A stretch of DNA of 64,000 nucleotides from Bacillus horti (GTDB lineage Bacteria > Bacillota > Bacilli > Caldalkalibacillales > JCM-10596). Location: NCBI RefSeq assembly GCF_030813115.1, contig NZ_JAUSTY010000012.1, positions 1-64,000 of the forward strand, read 5' to 3'. The translations under genes were made by a program, and so were the position numbers. Numbering within the stretch: position 1 is the first letter of the stretch; every line of letters starts with the position of its first letter. Positions 56,196-64,000 of the stretch are shown here, piece after piece. Below the pieces are notes generated by a model. The model did not search any database. It was not told the DNA's origin and saw only the letters and a list, made by a program, of their open reading frames with translations.

Positions 56196-56437
56196 TTAGC
56201 TATCCTTGTCCCCGAGTATTCGGGCTTGTTCATCTAACTGATCGGCAACCATAGATATACTTTCAAATTCCTCAAGAGAATGAATGCTATGTAAGCCAGA
56301 TAAATCAATAATTAAGAGTCAATAGGCTGATTCTGTAGCTCTCTTTCTCGCTTATTACGTCCCGAAATATCCTTAATGGTTGTAGCCTTCTTTCTTTTTG
56401 CAGAACGAAGACTATGGGTCACAGATTTATTAGTCAA
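56196..56437 (-). pseudogene. Small gene with probable frameshift
   Basis: On the minus strand a TTG at 56437 opens 41 codons (TNKSVTHSLRSAKRKKATTI, then KDISGRNKRERELQNQPIDS) ending at TAA 56312. One base away in frame the sequence continues from about 56318 as LLIIDLSGLHSIHSLEEFES and SMVADQLDEQARILG to TAA 56196. Joined by a single-base change they form one protein of about 80 residues. The second half has an IIDLSGL strand like a STAS domain. It lies 33 bp downstream of the ferritin-like gene on the same strand. I do not know the family. Confidence 0.5.
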
Positions 56438-56469
56438 CTTTTAAGGTTTAGCTAAACAAAAATTTATTA

Positions 56470-56895
56470 CTATCTCTTCTCTCTTGTTAAAAAATATAAA
56501 AACCATACCGCATGATTCTGCTCATCAGCTGCAGCTCGTTTAAATGCCTCTTTTACAAAAGGATCAGTCGCTTTATCTGAGATTTCTAAGTAGAAATCGA
56601 CTGTATTTTGTTCATCTTTTATCGCAAAGTTAAGTCCAGCTACGTACTCGGAAGGACATGGTTCAGAAATGTGAGGAGTAGGCTGTCTCCCACTTAAAGA
56701 CGTATAGATGTGAGAAAAAGTGTGAAAATGCTTTATTTCATCGTTTCTAATTTCGAGGATCTGCTCCCTTTCTTCCGCATTTGGGGCCAGCTTAGCAAGC
56801 TGTTCATAACAGGAAATAGCACTGTACTCACCGTTGATTGCCTTAGCGACATCGTCTAGAATAGGGTCAACCCTATAAAATAAATTGTAGGACAT
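56470..56895 (-). CDS. Ferritin-like domain protein
   Basis: 141 residues from ATG 56895 with GGAAGGAAC upstream (TTG 56901 is possible). It is a four-helix ferritin/rubrerythrin-like bundle with paired metal-ligand motifs: Glu in AINGEYSAISCYEQLAK, ExxH in EIRNDEIKHFHTF, Glu in FAIKDEQNTVDFYLEIS and ExxH-like DEQNHAVWFLYF. It resembles B. subtilis YhjR. A role in iron handling or oxidative stress is possible but not shown. Adjacent genes give no help. Confidence 0.78.
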   Translation of the reverse strand: MSYNLFYRVDPILDDVAKAINGEYSAISCYEQLAKLAPNAEEREQILEIRNDEIKHFHTFSHIYTSLSGRQPTPHISEPCPSEYVAGLNFAIKDEQNTVDFYLEISDKATDPFVKEAFKRAAADEQNHAVWFLYFLTREKR

Positions 56896-57111
56896 GGACA
56901 AGTTCCTTCCCTTGTTTTTTCTAGCCTATGCATAGAACTGGGCGAGTGTGTATATGTGTGGGTATTTAGACAAGCTTCAAATATGAGGCAAATGATGAAT
57001 TGAATTTTGTTTAGCTTGTAGGAATCTGGAAGTAAGCTTACACAATATATATGTTAAAATAATGAGGACGGCTGTATAGGAGAGATTAATCTAGAACTTC
57101 AGGAGGCTACT

Positions 57112-57885
57112 ATGAATCAAATTTTATCTAACTATAAAGTCCTGATAGAAGCTCTTAACTATACAAGAGCGGGTGTATTAATTACTGACCCAAATTTAGA
57201 AGATAACCCAATTGTCTACGCCAATAAAGGCTTTGTGGATATGACCGGATATACCTTAGACGAAATCTTAGGGGAAAATTGTAGGTTTTTGCAAGGGCTT
57301 GAAACCGCAGCTTCTGACGTAGATAAATTAAGAACAGGTATTCAAAAGAAAGAATCCGTGTTTGTTGAAATCCTAAACTATAAAAAAGATGGAACAGAGT
57401 TTTGGAATAGTTTATCAGTAGATCCATTGTATATGGAGGAAGAAGATCGCCATTATTTTATTGGTGTGCAAAGAGATGTTACAGAACGGAAGCTAGTAGA
57501 GGAAAAATATAAGAAGTCAGTTGCAGAAGTAAAAGCATTGGCTTGTCCAATTGTTCCCTTAGTCAATGATGTTGCTGTCATTCCTTTAGTAGGAGAAATG
57601 AGTGACCAACGCTTTGAAACCGTTTTTAATGAAGCTTCGGATTATATTGTAAAAACACAAACAAAAACACTGATTCTCGATGTTTCAGGATTAACAAAGC
57701 TAACTAACTATGATATAGAGGGAATTGTCAAACTTGAGGCTGTTCTGTCCTTAGTTGGAGCTGAGATGTACTTAACAGGACTATCTAGTGAAATGGCTGT
57801 TAACGCTGTCCAATTAAATGACCGATTTGCCACTGAGATTAAGGCTGCTTCTTCTTTAAAGGTTTTGTTAGAAAAGCTTATATAA
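57112..57885 (+). CDS. ytvA: LOV-STAS blue-light photoreceptor (YtvA-like)
   Basis: 257 residues against 261 for B. subtilis YtvA. The LOV domain (about 10-130) holds the flavin-cysteine motif GENCRFLQG, the FVDMTGYTLDEIL helix and the YFIGVQRDVTERK end. A linker helix leads to a STAS domain (about 145-257, TKTLILDVSGLTKLTNYDIE). YtvA-type proteins join the stressosome and switch on the general stress response (sigma-B) in blue light. AGGAGG precedes the ATG, and a strong terminator follows, so it is transcribed alone. Confidence 0.9.
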   Translation: MNQILSNYKVLIEALNYTRAGVLITDPNLEDNPIVYANKGFVDMTGYTLDEILGENCRFLQGLETAASDVDKLRTGIQKKESVFVEILNYKKDGTEFWNSLSVDPLYMEEEDRHYFIGVQRDVTERKLVEEKYKKSVAEVKALACPIVPLVNDVAVIPLVGEMSDQRFETVFNEASDYIVKTQTKTLILDVSGLTKLTNYDIEGIVKLEAVLSLVGAEMYLTGLSSEMAVNAVQLNDRFATEIKAASSLKVLLEKLI

Positions 57886-57898
57886 AAACATTGCTAAC

Positions 57899-57949
57899 AG
57901 GTGCGAATCCCAAGCTCACATTAGGTCCTTGGGGGTTTGCACCTTTTGC
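57899..57949 (+). terminator. Terminator of LOV-STAS gene
   Basis: AGGTGCGAATCCCAAG pairs with CTTGGGGGTTTGCACCT (one bulge and a mismatch), followed by TTTGC. Read in reverse it also serves the convergent DinB-like gene. Confidence 0.85.
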
Positions 57950-57954
57950 TTTAA

Positions 57955-58488
57955 TTATTTTTTTGACGAAGCGTAATCAAATCTAGCATAACCAATTTCA
58001 GAAGCATTCTTCATTAATTCAAGGTTTAGCCAGGAAGCTAGTTTATGGAATTCAACCTGATTTTCGAATGGAAATTTAGTGAGTGTCTTACTCAATAGCT
58101 CCTCAGAAGATAAATTGGCTAACTTTTCTTCCCACTTCTCAGTGAGATAATGTAAATGTTTTTTTACTGAGGCTACATCTTCATAGACTATTACTTCATT
58201 TAAGGTCAATCTTCCTTCGCTGAAAGAGTAATCAAACACCATTTCCCACCAATAAGTAATGTGCCATAACGTCCATGCTATACTCGGTGTTCCTAAATCA
58301 TAAGACTCTGTTTCAGGAAGCTCTGCTTTCCAAACACCATCTTCATTCTTTAAATAAAGCCCACTATTCGGAGATCGCCACATGTACTCTTCTTGATTTA
58401 AAGTTTTTAGATGATAATTCAATAGTTGCTTTGATATACTGAATTGAAACTGAATGTTATCTAACAATGATTTATTATAGCTATCCAT
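57955..58488 (-). CDS. DinB-like protein
   Basis: 177 residues with the DinB four-helix pattern: an N-terminal helix NIQFQFSISKQLLNYHLKTL, the metal-binding His in SIAWTLWHITYWWEMVFDY, and a C-terminal helix EFHKLASWLNLELMKNASEI that carries His. The first motif (WxLWHI) is typical of the large DinB group related to DUF664. GGAG precedes ATG 58488. The reaction is unknown. It is unrelated in sequence to the DinB-like protein at 50784. Confidence 0.72.
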   Translation of the reverse strand: MDSYNKSLLDNIQFQFSISKQLLNYHLKTLNQEEYMWRSPNSGLYLKNEDGVWKAELPETESYDLGTPSIAWTLWHITYWWEMVFDYSFSEGRLTLNEVIVYEDVASVKKHLHYLTEKWEEKLANLSSEELLSKTLTKFPFENQVEFHKLASWLNLELMKNASEIGYARFDYASSKK

Positions 58489-58710
58489 GTAAAACTCCTT
58501 TATTTGTTTTTTGCATAATAATATAGATATTTTATTTTATAGTCTATATAATATCAAACGTTTTATAATAATATCTATAAAATATTTTTTTGTGAAAAGT
58601 GAAAAGAACTGTGCTCTTGAAGGATGGATCTAATAAAGAATAATTTACTGTAGCAATTGGATAACAACCTGAGCTATACTGAGCCCGTCAATAGAGTTAG
58701 GGGGAGACAA

Positions 58711-59277
58711 ATGAAACTATTAAAAAAAGTATCAGCTTGGATGTCAAATAGATCAAACTGGAAGGTGCTCATCCTAGCTACCCTCCTGTTTTTCTCCTTT
58801 ATCTTTTTCATACTTCCAGAGACGGCAGAACGCTCAAAAGAGGCTGTAGGGAGCGGTGAATCACCAGATTCTTCATATATTTATTCTTCTACAGATTTGT
58901 ATAGGCTGGCTGAAGCCTATGGGGAGGAAGGGAGAGCGTATTACATACGTTCACGTTTTACATTTGATGTCATTTGGCCTTTGGTGTATTTCTTTTTCTT
59001 AGTTACATCTCTTAGTGTTACTTTCAAAAAGTGTAGTAAAAACAATCTTCTTAGAATGGTTAATCTTCTTCCACTTGGAGGCCTTGTTTTTGACTATCTA
59101 GAGAATGTCTTTGCTTCGATTACAATGGCTCGTTTTCCGTCACAATCTCCTGTTATAGCTGAAATGACTCCAGTATTTACGTTTATTAAATGGAATTTTA
59201 TTTATGTAAGCTTTACGGCTTTAGTAATAGGAATCGTATGGATTCTTCTTAGAATAATTTTAAGGCAATTTAAGTGA
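58711..59277 (+). CDS. Membrane protein, four predicted segments
   Basis: 188 residues from ATG 58711 with GGGGGAG upstream (a TTG at 58657 in frame is less likely). Hydrophobic segments at about 18-36, 88-108, 120-142 and 160-182. The soluble loop between the first two is Ser/Tyr/Glu-rich (GSGESPDSSYIYSSTDLYRL) and probably faces outside. I do not recognise a family or an active site. It has its own terminator. Confidence 0.65.
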   Translation: MKLLKKVSAWMSNRSNWKVLILATLLFFSFIFFILPETAERSKEAVGSGESPDSSYIYSSTDLYRLAEAYGEEGRAYYIRSRFTFDVIWPLVYFFFLVTSLSVTFKKCSKNNLLRMVNLLPLGGLVFDYLENVFASITMARFPSQSPVIAEMTPVFTFIKWNFIYVSFTALVIGIVWILLRIILRQFK

Positions 59278-59355
59278 TATACAAAAACCTCCGTGATAGA
59301 TTTACTCATCTATAAAGCATCTTATAAATAAGTAAATGACATCAGGAGGCAGAGA

Positions 59356-59396
59356 AAGGGACTTTTCAGCTAATTAAGCTAAAGGAAGTCCTTTTT
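59356..59396. terminator. Terminator between convergent genes
   Basis: AAGGGACTT and AAGTCCTT pair around an inner AGCTAATTAAGCT hairpin, followed by TTTTTT. It lies between the membrane protein gene and the methyltransferase gene on the opposite strand. Confidence 0.65.
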
Positions 59397-59397
59397 T

Positions 59398-60132
59398 CTA
59401 TTCTTTTGTAGCTGAGATGATTAGAAACATAGGTCTACGGGTCTCGTCCTGCATATCTGGATTATTCTTTAGCATTTCGTCAGAGGGGGCTGGCTCCTTG
59501 ACTGCTGTAAGACTAAAACCAGCTTGAATTAAATCATTCATGTATGTTGAAATGGTCCGATGGTATTTTAGCACATGATCTGTTAAAAAAGAGGTTTCCC
59601 GTTCGCCCTCCATTTGATAATTGTCTACTGGCCAATGCAGTCGATTTCCGTTGTTATCATAATACCAATTTTGTTGGGCACAGGATGTAAAAATAGGGTG
59701 TTCAACTGAAAAGATGAGAACCCCTTCTTTTTTCAAACATTGATAGATTTTCTGGCTTATATCACGGAAGGACTCGACATAGTGAAAAGCTAATGAACTA
59801 ATTACGACATCAAACTGAGCGTCTGTAAATTTAATATCCTCTATGGCCGTGTTCAGATAGGAGACACGAGGATCATCTGTCATTTGACGAGCTTTTTGTA
59901 ACATATTCTCAGAAATATCTACTCCTACTACGGTGCTTGCTTGCTGCTCAAGAGCATAACGGCAGTGCCAACCGAATCCACAGCCTAAATCAAGAACGCT
60001 TTTATCCCTAAGTTCGGGTAATAAGGCTTGGAATACATACCATTCTCCTGCGCCTTCAAGTCCTTTTACTGACCTTTCCATCCTTTCATATGCTGAAAAA
60101 AATTGCTGATCATCATACTTATTCTGCTTCAT
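59398..60132 (-). CDS. Class I SAM-dependent methyltransferase
   Basis: 244 residues. Motif I is SVLDLGCGFGWHCRYALEQQ, motif II is VVGVDISENMLQKAR, followed by YLNTAIEDIKF and VVISSLAFHYVE. The C-terminal part has FSVEHPIFTS and a conserved HRTIS loop typical of the BioC/UbiE-like group of uncharacterised members. The N-terminal YDDQQFFSAYERMERSVKGL is complete. The substrate is unknown. It is transcribed alone toward a terminator shared with the convergent gene. Confidence 0.8.
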   Translation of the reverse strand: MKQNKYDDQQFFSAYERMERSVKGLEGAGEWYVFQALLPELRDKSVLDLGCGFGWHCRYALEQQASTVVGVDISENMLQKARQMTDDPRVSYLNTAIEDIKFTDAQFDVVISSLAFHYVESFRDISQKIYQCLKKEGVLIFSVEHPIFTSCAQQNWYYDNNGNRLHWPVDNYQMEGERETSFLTDHVLKYHRTISTYMNDLIQAGFSLTAVKEPAPSDEMLKNNPDMQDETRRPMFLIISATKE

Positions 60133-60369
60133 GACTTAAGACACCCCTATTTCTTCTTTACGGTTTTTACTTTAATTATACACACTTTATTATGAGTATC
60201 ATATTTCGTCAAATTCATCCATAATTAAACATTTTATACATATTTTTTATTTTTAAATTAAGCAAGAATCCTTTGGAATAAAAATATTTTTTTCTGTGTT
60301 CTAAATCTTTGGTGCTTGTCATTCTAATATATTGAGCAAGTTTTCAAGATAATGGAACAAAAGAAAGGA

Positions 60370-60398
60370 TTGACCGAACTAAAACAAAATATTATGAT
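60370..60398 (+). promoter_or_regulatory. Promoter of branched-chain amino-acid transporter operon
   Basis: TTGACC (60370-60375), a 17-bp spacer and TATGAT (60393-60398). The rest of the 60133-60450 gap is very AT-rich (near 80%) and holds no gene or clear operator. Confidence 0.7.
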
Positions 60399-60450
60399 AA
60401 TTAACAAAACAATTTCTATTTCAAAAAATTAGTAACTAGGGGGAAATGAA

Positions 60451-61629
60451 GTGAAAAAGTCAGTTGCTTATGTAGCCTGTTTTATTTTTTTACTAGGCCT
60501 GCTAGCTGCGTGTGGACAATCCACAGGAGGCGGAGATGGTCAATCTTCAGGAAGCGGCGATACAATCAAGATTGGAGCAAACCTAGAGCTTTCTGGAGAG
60601 GTAGCTACTTACGGTAGCTCTATTGCTGAGGGAATTGATCTTGCTGTTGAGGAGTTTAAAGCTGCTGGTGGAATTAATGGTCAGGAGCTAGTAGTTGTAA
60701 AAGTAGATAATAAATCTGACGCTGCGGAAACGACAAGTGGAGCATTGCGTCTTATTAACCAAGAAAATGTAGTCGCCATTATTGGAGCGGCGACAAGTGG
60801 TAATACGTTAGCTCAGGTTGATTTAGCAAACGAAAACAAGGTTGTTCTTGTAACTCCGTCTGGAACAAATGAAGCGATTACGGTAACAGATGGAGAGGTT
60901 AACGAGTATGTGTTCCGTACAGGATTTATTGATCCTTTCCAAGGAACAGTTGCCGCTAACTTCTCAACTAATGATCTAGGAGCCCAAACGGCAGCCCTCT
61001 ACATTGATAATGCCAGTGACTACTCCAAAGGATTAGCTGCTGCGTTTAAAGCAACCTTTACGGAAAATGGGGGAACGATCGTTTCGGAGGAAGCTTACCT
61101 TGCCAATGATACTGATTTCCGTTCTACATTAACGCGTATGAATAGTACGAATCCAGACGTTGTATACGTTCCTGGTTATTATGGAGAGGTAGGCTTGATT
61201 GTTAAGCAGGCTAGAGAACTAGGCATTGATGTGCCCATGATGGGGGGAGACGGATGGGATTCTCCAGCACTACTTGAGCTAGCTGGAGCTGACGCACTGA
61301 ATAATACATTCGTTACGAACTTCTATTCTCCTGAAGATCCTGAACCAGCGATACAAGAATTCGTAGATGCGTTTGAGGAGAAGTATAATAAAACACCTAA
61401 TGCCTTCCACGCTTTAGGATACGATACGGTATACTTTCTAGCTGACGCCATTGAGCGTGCAGGTGGTACAGATCCTGAACAATTACAGCAGGCCATGGCG
61501 AGTACAGCTGATCTTGCTCTAGTAACAGGTAACCTGACTCTTGATGAAAAGCATGACCCGATTAAATCGGCAACCATTCTAGAGTATGTCGATGGGGTAG
61601 CGAAATTTAGAGCAAAAGTAGATCCATGA
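60451..61629 (+). CDS. livJ: Branched-chain amino-acid ABC transporter, substrate-binding lipoprotein (LivJ-like)
   Basis: 392 residues. A lipoprotein signal (VACFIFLLGLLAACGQS, lipobox LAAC) and a Gly/Ser linker precede a type I periplasmic-binding fold: IKIGANLELSGEVATYGSSI, VVVKVDNKSDAAETTSGALR, VAIIGAATSGNTLAQVD and YVPGYYGEVGLIVKQARELG. This class binds leucine/isoleucine/valine or related amides and hands them to LivHM. GGGGG precedes the start at 60451. A hairpin after the gene may limit read-through into livH. Confidence 0.9.
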   Translation: MKKSVAYVACFIFLLGLLAACGQSTGGGDGQSSGSGDTIKIGANLELSGEVATYGSSIAEGIDLAVEEFKAAGGINGQELVVVKVDNKSDAAETTSGALRLINQENVVAIIGAATSGNTLAQVDLANENKVVLVTPSGTNEAITVTDGEVNEYVFRTGFIDPFQGTVAANFSTNDLGAQTAALYIDNASDYSKGLAAAFKATFTENGGTIVSEEAYLANDTDFRSTLTRMNSTNPDVVYVPGYYGEVGLIVKQARELGIDVPMMGGDGWDSPALLELAGADALNNTFVTNFYSPEDPEPAIQEFVDAFEEKYNKTPNAFHALGYDTVYFLADAIERAGGTDPEQLQQAMASTADLALVTGNLTLDEKHDPIKSATILEYVDGVAKFRAKVDP

Positions 61630-61645
61630 TTAAACGCTAAAGCAC

Positions 61646-61668
61646 AAGGGAGGCTCGCCTCCCTTTCC
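61646..61668 (+). terminator. Partial terminator between livJ and livH
   Basis: AAGGGAGGC and GCCTCCCTT form a tight hairpin, followed by a T-rich tract. Such a structure between the binding protein and the permease genes would lower permease expression relative to the binding protein. Confidence 0.65.
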
Positions 61669-61757
61669 TTGCTTCTAAGGGAGACCTTCACAACCTTCAC
61701 GAAGGCAAACAGCATTTGACAAAGCATCTTCGAAGTAACATAAGAGGGGAGAAAAGA

Positions 61758-62636
61758 ATGGAATGGTTGCAGCAAATCATTAATGGAATTTCACTTGGTA
61801 GTATCTATGCATTGATCGCATTAGGATATACGATGGTGTACGGTATCATTAAACTGATTAATTTTGCTCACGGTGAAGTGTTTATGATAGGTGCATTTGT
61901 TGGTTTTTATGCTATTGCTGGATTAGAATTAGGATTTTTTCCAGCTCTTATTATAGCTATGCTTACCTGTGCGATCTTAGGTGTTATCATAGAGCGAGTT
62001 GCTTACAAGCGATTAAGAAACTCAACAAGGATTGCTGCTTTGATTACAGCGATCGGGGTTTCCTTACTCATCCAATATACAATGATTTTCTTTAGAGGCA
62101 CACAGCCTGCTGCCTATCCTAGTAATGTAGTAGCTAGTAGGAGAATCGACGTTTTTGGTGTATCGATTGACAGTCAAGCTTTGCTTATTTTAGGAGTAGC
62201 CTTATTGCTGATGGTCATTTTACAGCTTGTGGTTCATCACACGAAAGTAGGAAAAGCGATGCGTGCCGTCTCTCATGATACAGAAGCGGCAAGACTGATG
62301 GGAATTAATGTGGATAACACCATATCAGCAACGTTTGCTATAGGTTCATCCTTGGCTGGTGCTGCGGGAGTTATTTTTGGACTATATTATATTAAGATTG
62401 AACCTTTAATGGGAATTATTCCAGGATTAAAAGCGTTCGTAGCAGCCGTTCTGGGAGGGATAGGAATTATCCCTGGAGCAATGGTTGGTGGACTACTGCT
62501 AGGGCTGCTAGAATCTCTCGTTAGTGCTGCAGGGTATTCCATGTGGAGAGACGCTGTTGTTTTTATCGTTTTAATCCTTATTCTTATCTTTAAACCTGCT
62601 GGCCTCCTAGGTAAAAATATTCGGGAGAAAGTGTAG
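61758..62636 (+). CDS. livH: Branched-chain amino-acid ABC transporter permease (LivH)
   Basis: 292 residues from ATG 61758 with AGAGGGGAG upstream; an ORF start at 61716 lies outside coding-like sequence. The family signature is near the N-terminus: INGISLGSIYALIALGYTMV, then KLINFAHGEVFMIG. Eight membrane segments follow, with ARLMGINVDNTISATFAIGS (the ATPase-contact loop) and the C-terminal GLLLGLLESLVSAAG. It forms the membrane channel with LivM. Confidence 0.92.
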   Translation: MEWLQQIINGISLGSIYALIALGYTMVYGIIKLINFAHGEVFMIGAFVGFYAIAGLELGFFPALIIAMLTCAILGVIIERVAYKRLRNSTRIAALITAIGVSLLIQYTMIFFRGTQPAAYPSNVVASRRIDVFGVSIDSQALLILGVALLLMVILQLVVHHTKVGKAMRAVSHDTEAARLMGINVDNTISATFAIGSSLAGAAGVIFGLYYIKIEPLMGIIPGLKAFVAAVLGGIGIIPGAMVGGLLLGLLESLVSAAGYSMWRDAVVFIVLILILIFKPAGLLGKNIREKV

Positions 62637-62645
62637 GTGAGTAAT

Positions 62646-63596
62646 ATGAAGAAGCGTGGTTCTAAATTTTACTGGTCCATGATCCTTTTGTCCTTTGTTT
62701 TTTACGTTGTCACACAGATCCTAATCAGTACAGGTATCATTAATCCTTTCTATACAAACCTATTACATTTAATCGGCATTAACGTTATGTTCGCGATAAG
62801 CTTGCACTTAATTATTGGGATTACAGGTCAGTTCTCTATTGGACATGCCGGTTTTATCTCTATTGGTGCTTATGCGTCCGCTATTATTACGATGAAGCTA
62901 GGTCTTCCTTTCCCGCTAGCCTTACTTGTAGCTGGTATAGCTGCTGCTTTAGCTGGCTTGTTAATCGGGATTCCTACACTCCGTTTAAAAGGTGATTATT
63001 TAGCCATTGCCACGCTCGGCTTTGGTGAAATTGTCCGCATCGTCTTTCTTAATATCGATTATATAGGAGGAGCTGCGGGGATGCGTGTGTCCCATATGAC
63101 GAACTGGACATGGGTTTTCCTCCTCGCCTTCTTCACAATTATCATCATTATTAACTTCACCAATTCAACTCATGGTAGAGCATGTATTGCTACTAGAGAT
63201 AATGAAGTAGCAGCAGATGCTATGGGCATTAATACAACCCTTTATAAGGTCATTGCGTTTGTGCTTGGTGCCTTTTTGGCTGGAATAGCAGGGGCACTTT
63301 TTGCCCATAACAACTATTTTATCCAACCAGGAAACTTCGGCTTTTTAAGGTCGATAGAAATTCTCATTTTCGTGGTTATTGGTGGATTAGGAAGCTTGTC
63401 TGGCTCTATTATTGCTGCGGCATTGCTGACCATCATTAATCTTTTCCTACAGGAGTACCCAGAGACACGTATGATTCTATATAGCTTAATCCTATTAGTC
63501 ATCATGCTTTATCGACCTAAAGGGTTAATGGGGAATGTAGAGCTTTCTCAGCTTCTAGGGAAGAAACGTTTGCGCACGAAGGGTGGGAGTAGCTAA
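62646..63596 (+). CDS. livM: Branched-chain amino-acid ABC transporter permease (LivM)
   Basis: 316 residues from ATG 62646, preceded by AGGTGAG; GTG 62637, one base after the livH stop, is also possible. Family signature GITGQFSIGHAGFISIGAYA and the loop IGIPTLRLKGDYLAIATLGF are followed by DNEVAADAMGINTTLYKVIA, the ATPase-contact region. About ten membrane segments. It pairs with LivH. The stop TAA overlaps the livG ATG by one base (TAATG), so translation is coupled. Confidence 0.9.
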   Translation: MKKRGSKFYWSMILLSFVFYVVTQILISTGIINPFYTNLLHLIGINVMFAISLHLIIGITGQFSIGHAGFISIGAYASAIITMKLGLPFPLALLVAGIAAALAGLLIGIPTLRLKGDYLAIATLGFGEIVRIVFLNIDYIGGAAGMRVSHMTNWTWVFLLAFFTIIIIINFTNSTHGRACIATRDNEVAADAMGINTTLYKVIAFVLGAFLAGIAGALFAHNNYFIQPGNFGFLRSIEILIFVVIGGLGSLSGSIIAAALLTIINLFLQEYPETRMILYSLILLVIMLYRPKGLMGNVELSQLLGKKRLRTKGGSS

Positions 63597-64000
63597 TGGA
63601 AAAGGAGCCGCTAAAGGAGCCATTAAAAGAGCCGTTACTGAAGCTAGACAAAGTAGGCATAAGATTTGGTGGATTAAAGGCTGTATCTGATGTGGATTTA
63701 GAGCTGTATGATAATGAGCTTGTGGGCTTAATCGGCCCTAACGGTGCAGGAAAAACAACTATCTTCAATCAGCTTACAGGTGTTTATATCCCTACTGAGG
63801 GTGATATTTTCTTTAGAGGAGAAAGAATAAATGGCTTACTGCCGTACAAAATTACGCGAAAAGGGATGAGTCGGACATTTCAAAACATCAGACTGTTTGA
63901 CGACTTATCTGTGTTAGATAATGTTAAGGTAGCGTATCACTCTTTATCAAAGCACGGACTTCTGAGCACACTTTTCAGATTACCAGCTCATTTTAAAGGA
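63596..64000 (+). CDS. livG: Branched-chain amino-acid ABC transporter ATPase (LivG), 5' part
   Basis: 135 codons before the window ends. The ATG overlaps the livM stop codon. After an unusual N-terminal KEPLKEPLKEPL repeat comes the ABC domain: KLDKVGIRFGGLKAVSDVDL, Walker A GLIGPNGAGKTT, the Q-loop in SRTFQNIRLFDDLSVLDNV, and a segment typical of LivG. Walker B and signature lie beyond the window. LivG and a following LivF would power import through LivHM. Confidence 0.9.
   Translation, partial: MEKEPLKEPLKEPLLKLDKVGIRFGGLKAVSDVDLELYDNELVGLIGPNGAGKTTIFNQLTGVYIPTEGDIFFRGERINGLLPYKITRKGMSRTFQNIRLFDDLSVLDNVKVAYHSLSKHGLLSTLFRLPAHFKG

Noticed and set aside
1-64000. tRNA, rRNA, prophage or integrative element boundaries
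   Set aside because: No cloverleaf, rRNA-like block, integrase or phage structural gene was seen on either strand.

Overview
The window looks like chromosome of a low-GC, spore-former-type Firmicute (Bacillales, most like the Paenibacillus/Brevibacillus group). The grounds are strong AGGAGG-type ribosome binding sites, copper-amine-oxidase-N ('stalk') and SLH surface proteins, a CcpA-type cre box, a YtvA-like LOV photoreceptor and a response regulator with a BTAD domain. I see no rRNA, tRNA, CRISPR array or prophage.

Layout. 1-323: 3' end of a group II intron. 326-3601: a BlaI / M56 protease / stalk-protein module with two dyad operators in its promoter, then a second stalk protein. 3602-4312: decayed DNA with a GAF-gene remnant. 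4313-9430: a giant Ig-like-repeat SLH surface protein. 9656-11167: an orphaned BTAD response regulator next to the last codons of a lost histidine kinase and a remnant of an aminodeoxychorismate-lyase-like gene. 11242-31438: a mixed housekeeping and accessory stretch holding DHH phosphoesterase, AlkA and AlkD repair enzymes, RlmCD methyltransferase, a Phd-Uma2 fusion, SAM methyltransferases, Nudix, TetR/SDR pairs, two toxin-antitoxin pairs (RelE/Phd-type and MazEF-type), and a doxX gene split precisely by a tnpB-only IS605-type element. 

31506-45580: the most coherent system. A strong promoter carrying a cre box and four copies of a TTAGAnCGATCTAA operator precede genes for a ThDP-dependent 2-oxo-acid-type enzyme, an HMG-CoA-lyase-like aldolase, a CoA-acylating-type aldehyde dehydrogenase, a TIM-barrel isomerase/dehydratase, a zinc alcohol dehydrogenase, a complete tripartite tricarboxylate transporter (TctC, TctB, TctA), a type I dehydroquinase, an unclassified permease and a LacI regulator. 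This is probably a carboxylate uptake and catabolism operon whose substrate I cannot name; the combination is unusual.

45674-47214: a histidyl-tRNA synthetase paralogue behind a leader peptide with His-His codons and an attenuator-like terminator. 47326-49157: a small secreted peptide gene and an intact IS1182-type element with inverted repeats and an AATT target duplication. 49261-60132: small enzymes, a leaderless ArsR-type regulator, a 1037-residue double-kinase hybrid sensor, a LOV-STAS photoreceptor, ferritin-like and DinB-like proteins. 60370-64000: a branched-chain amino-acid ABC transporter operon (livJ, livH, livM, livG), cut by the window end.

A recurring theme is gene decay: at least eight truncated or frameshifted genes, two of which (GAF, Nudix) are diverged 3'-end copies of intact genes elsewhere in the window.
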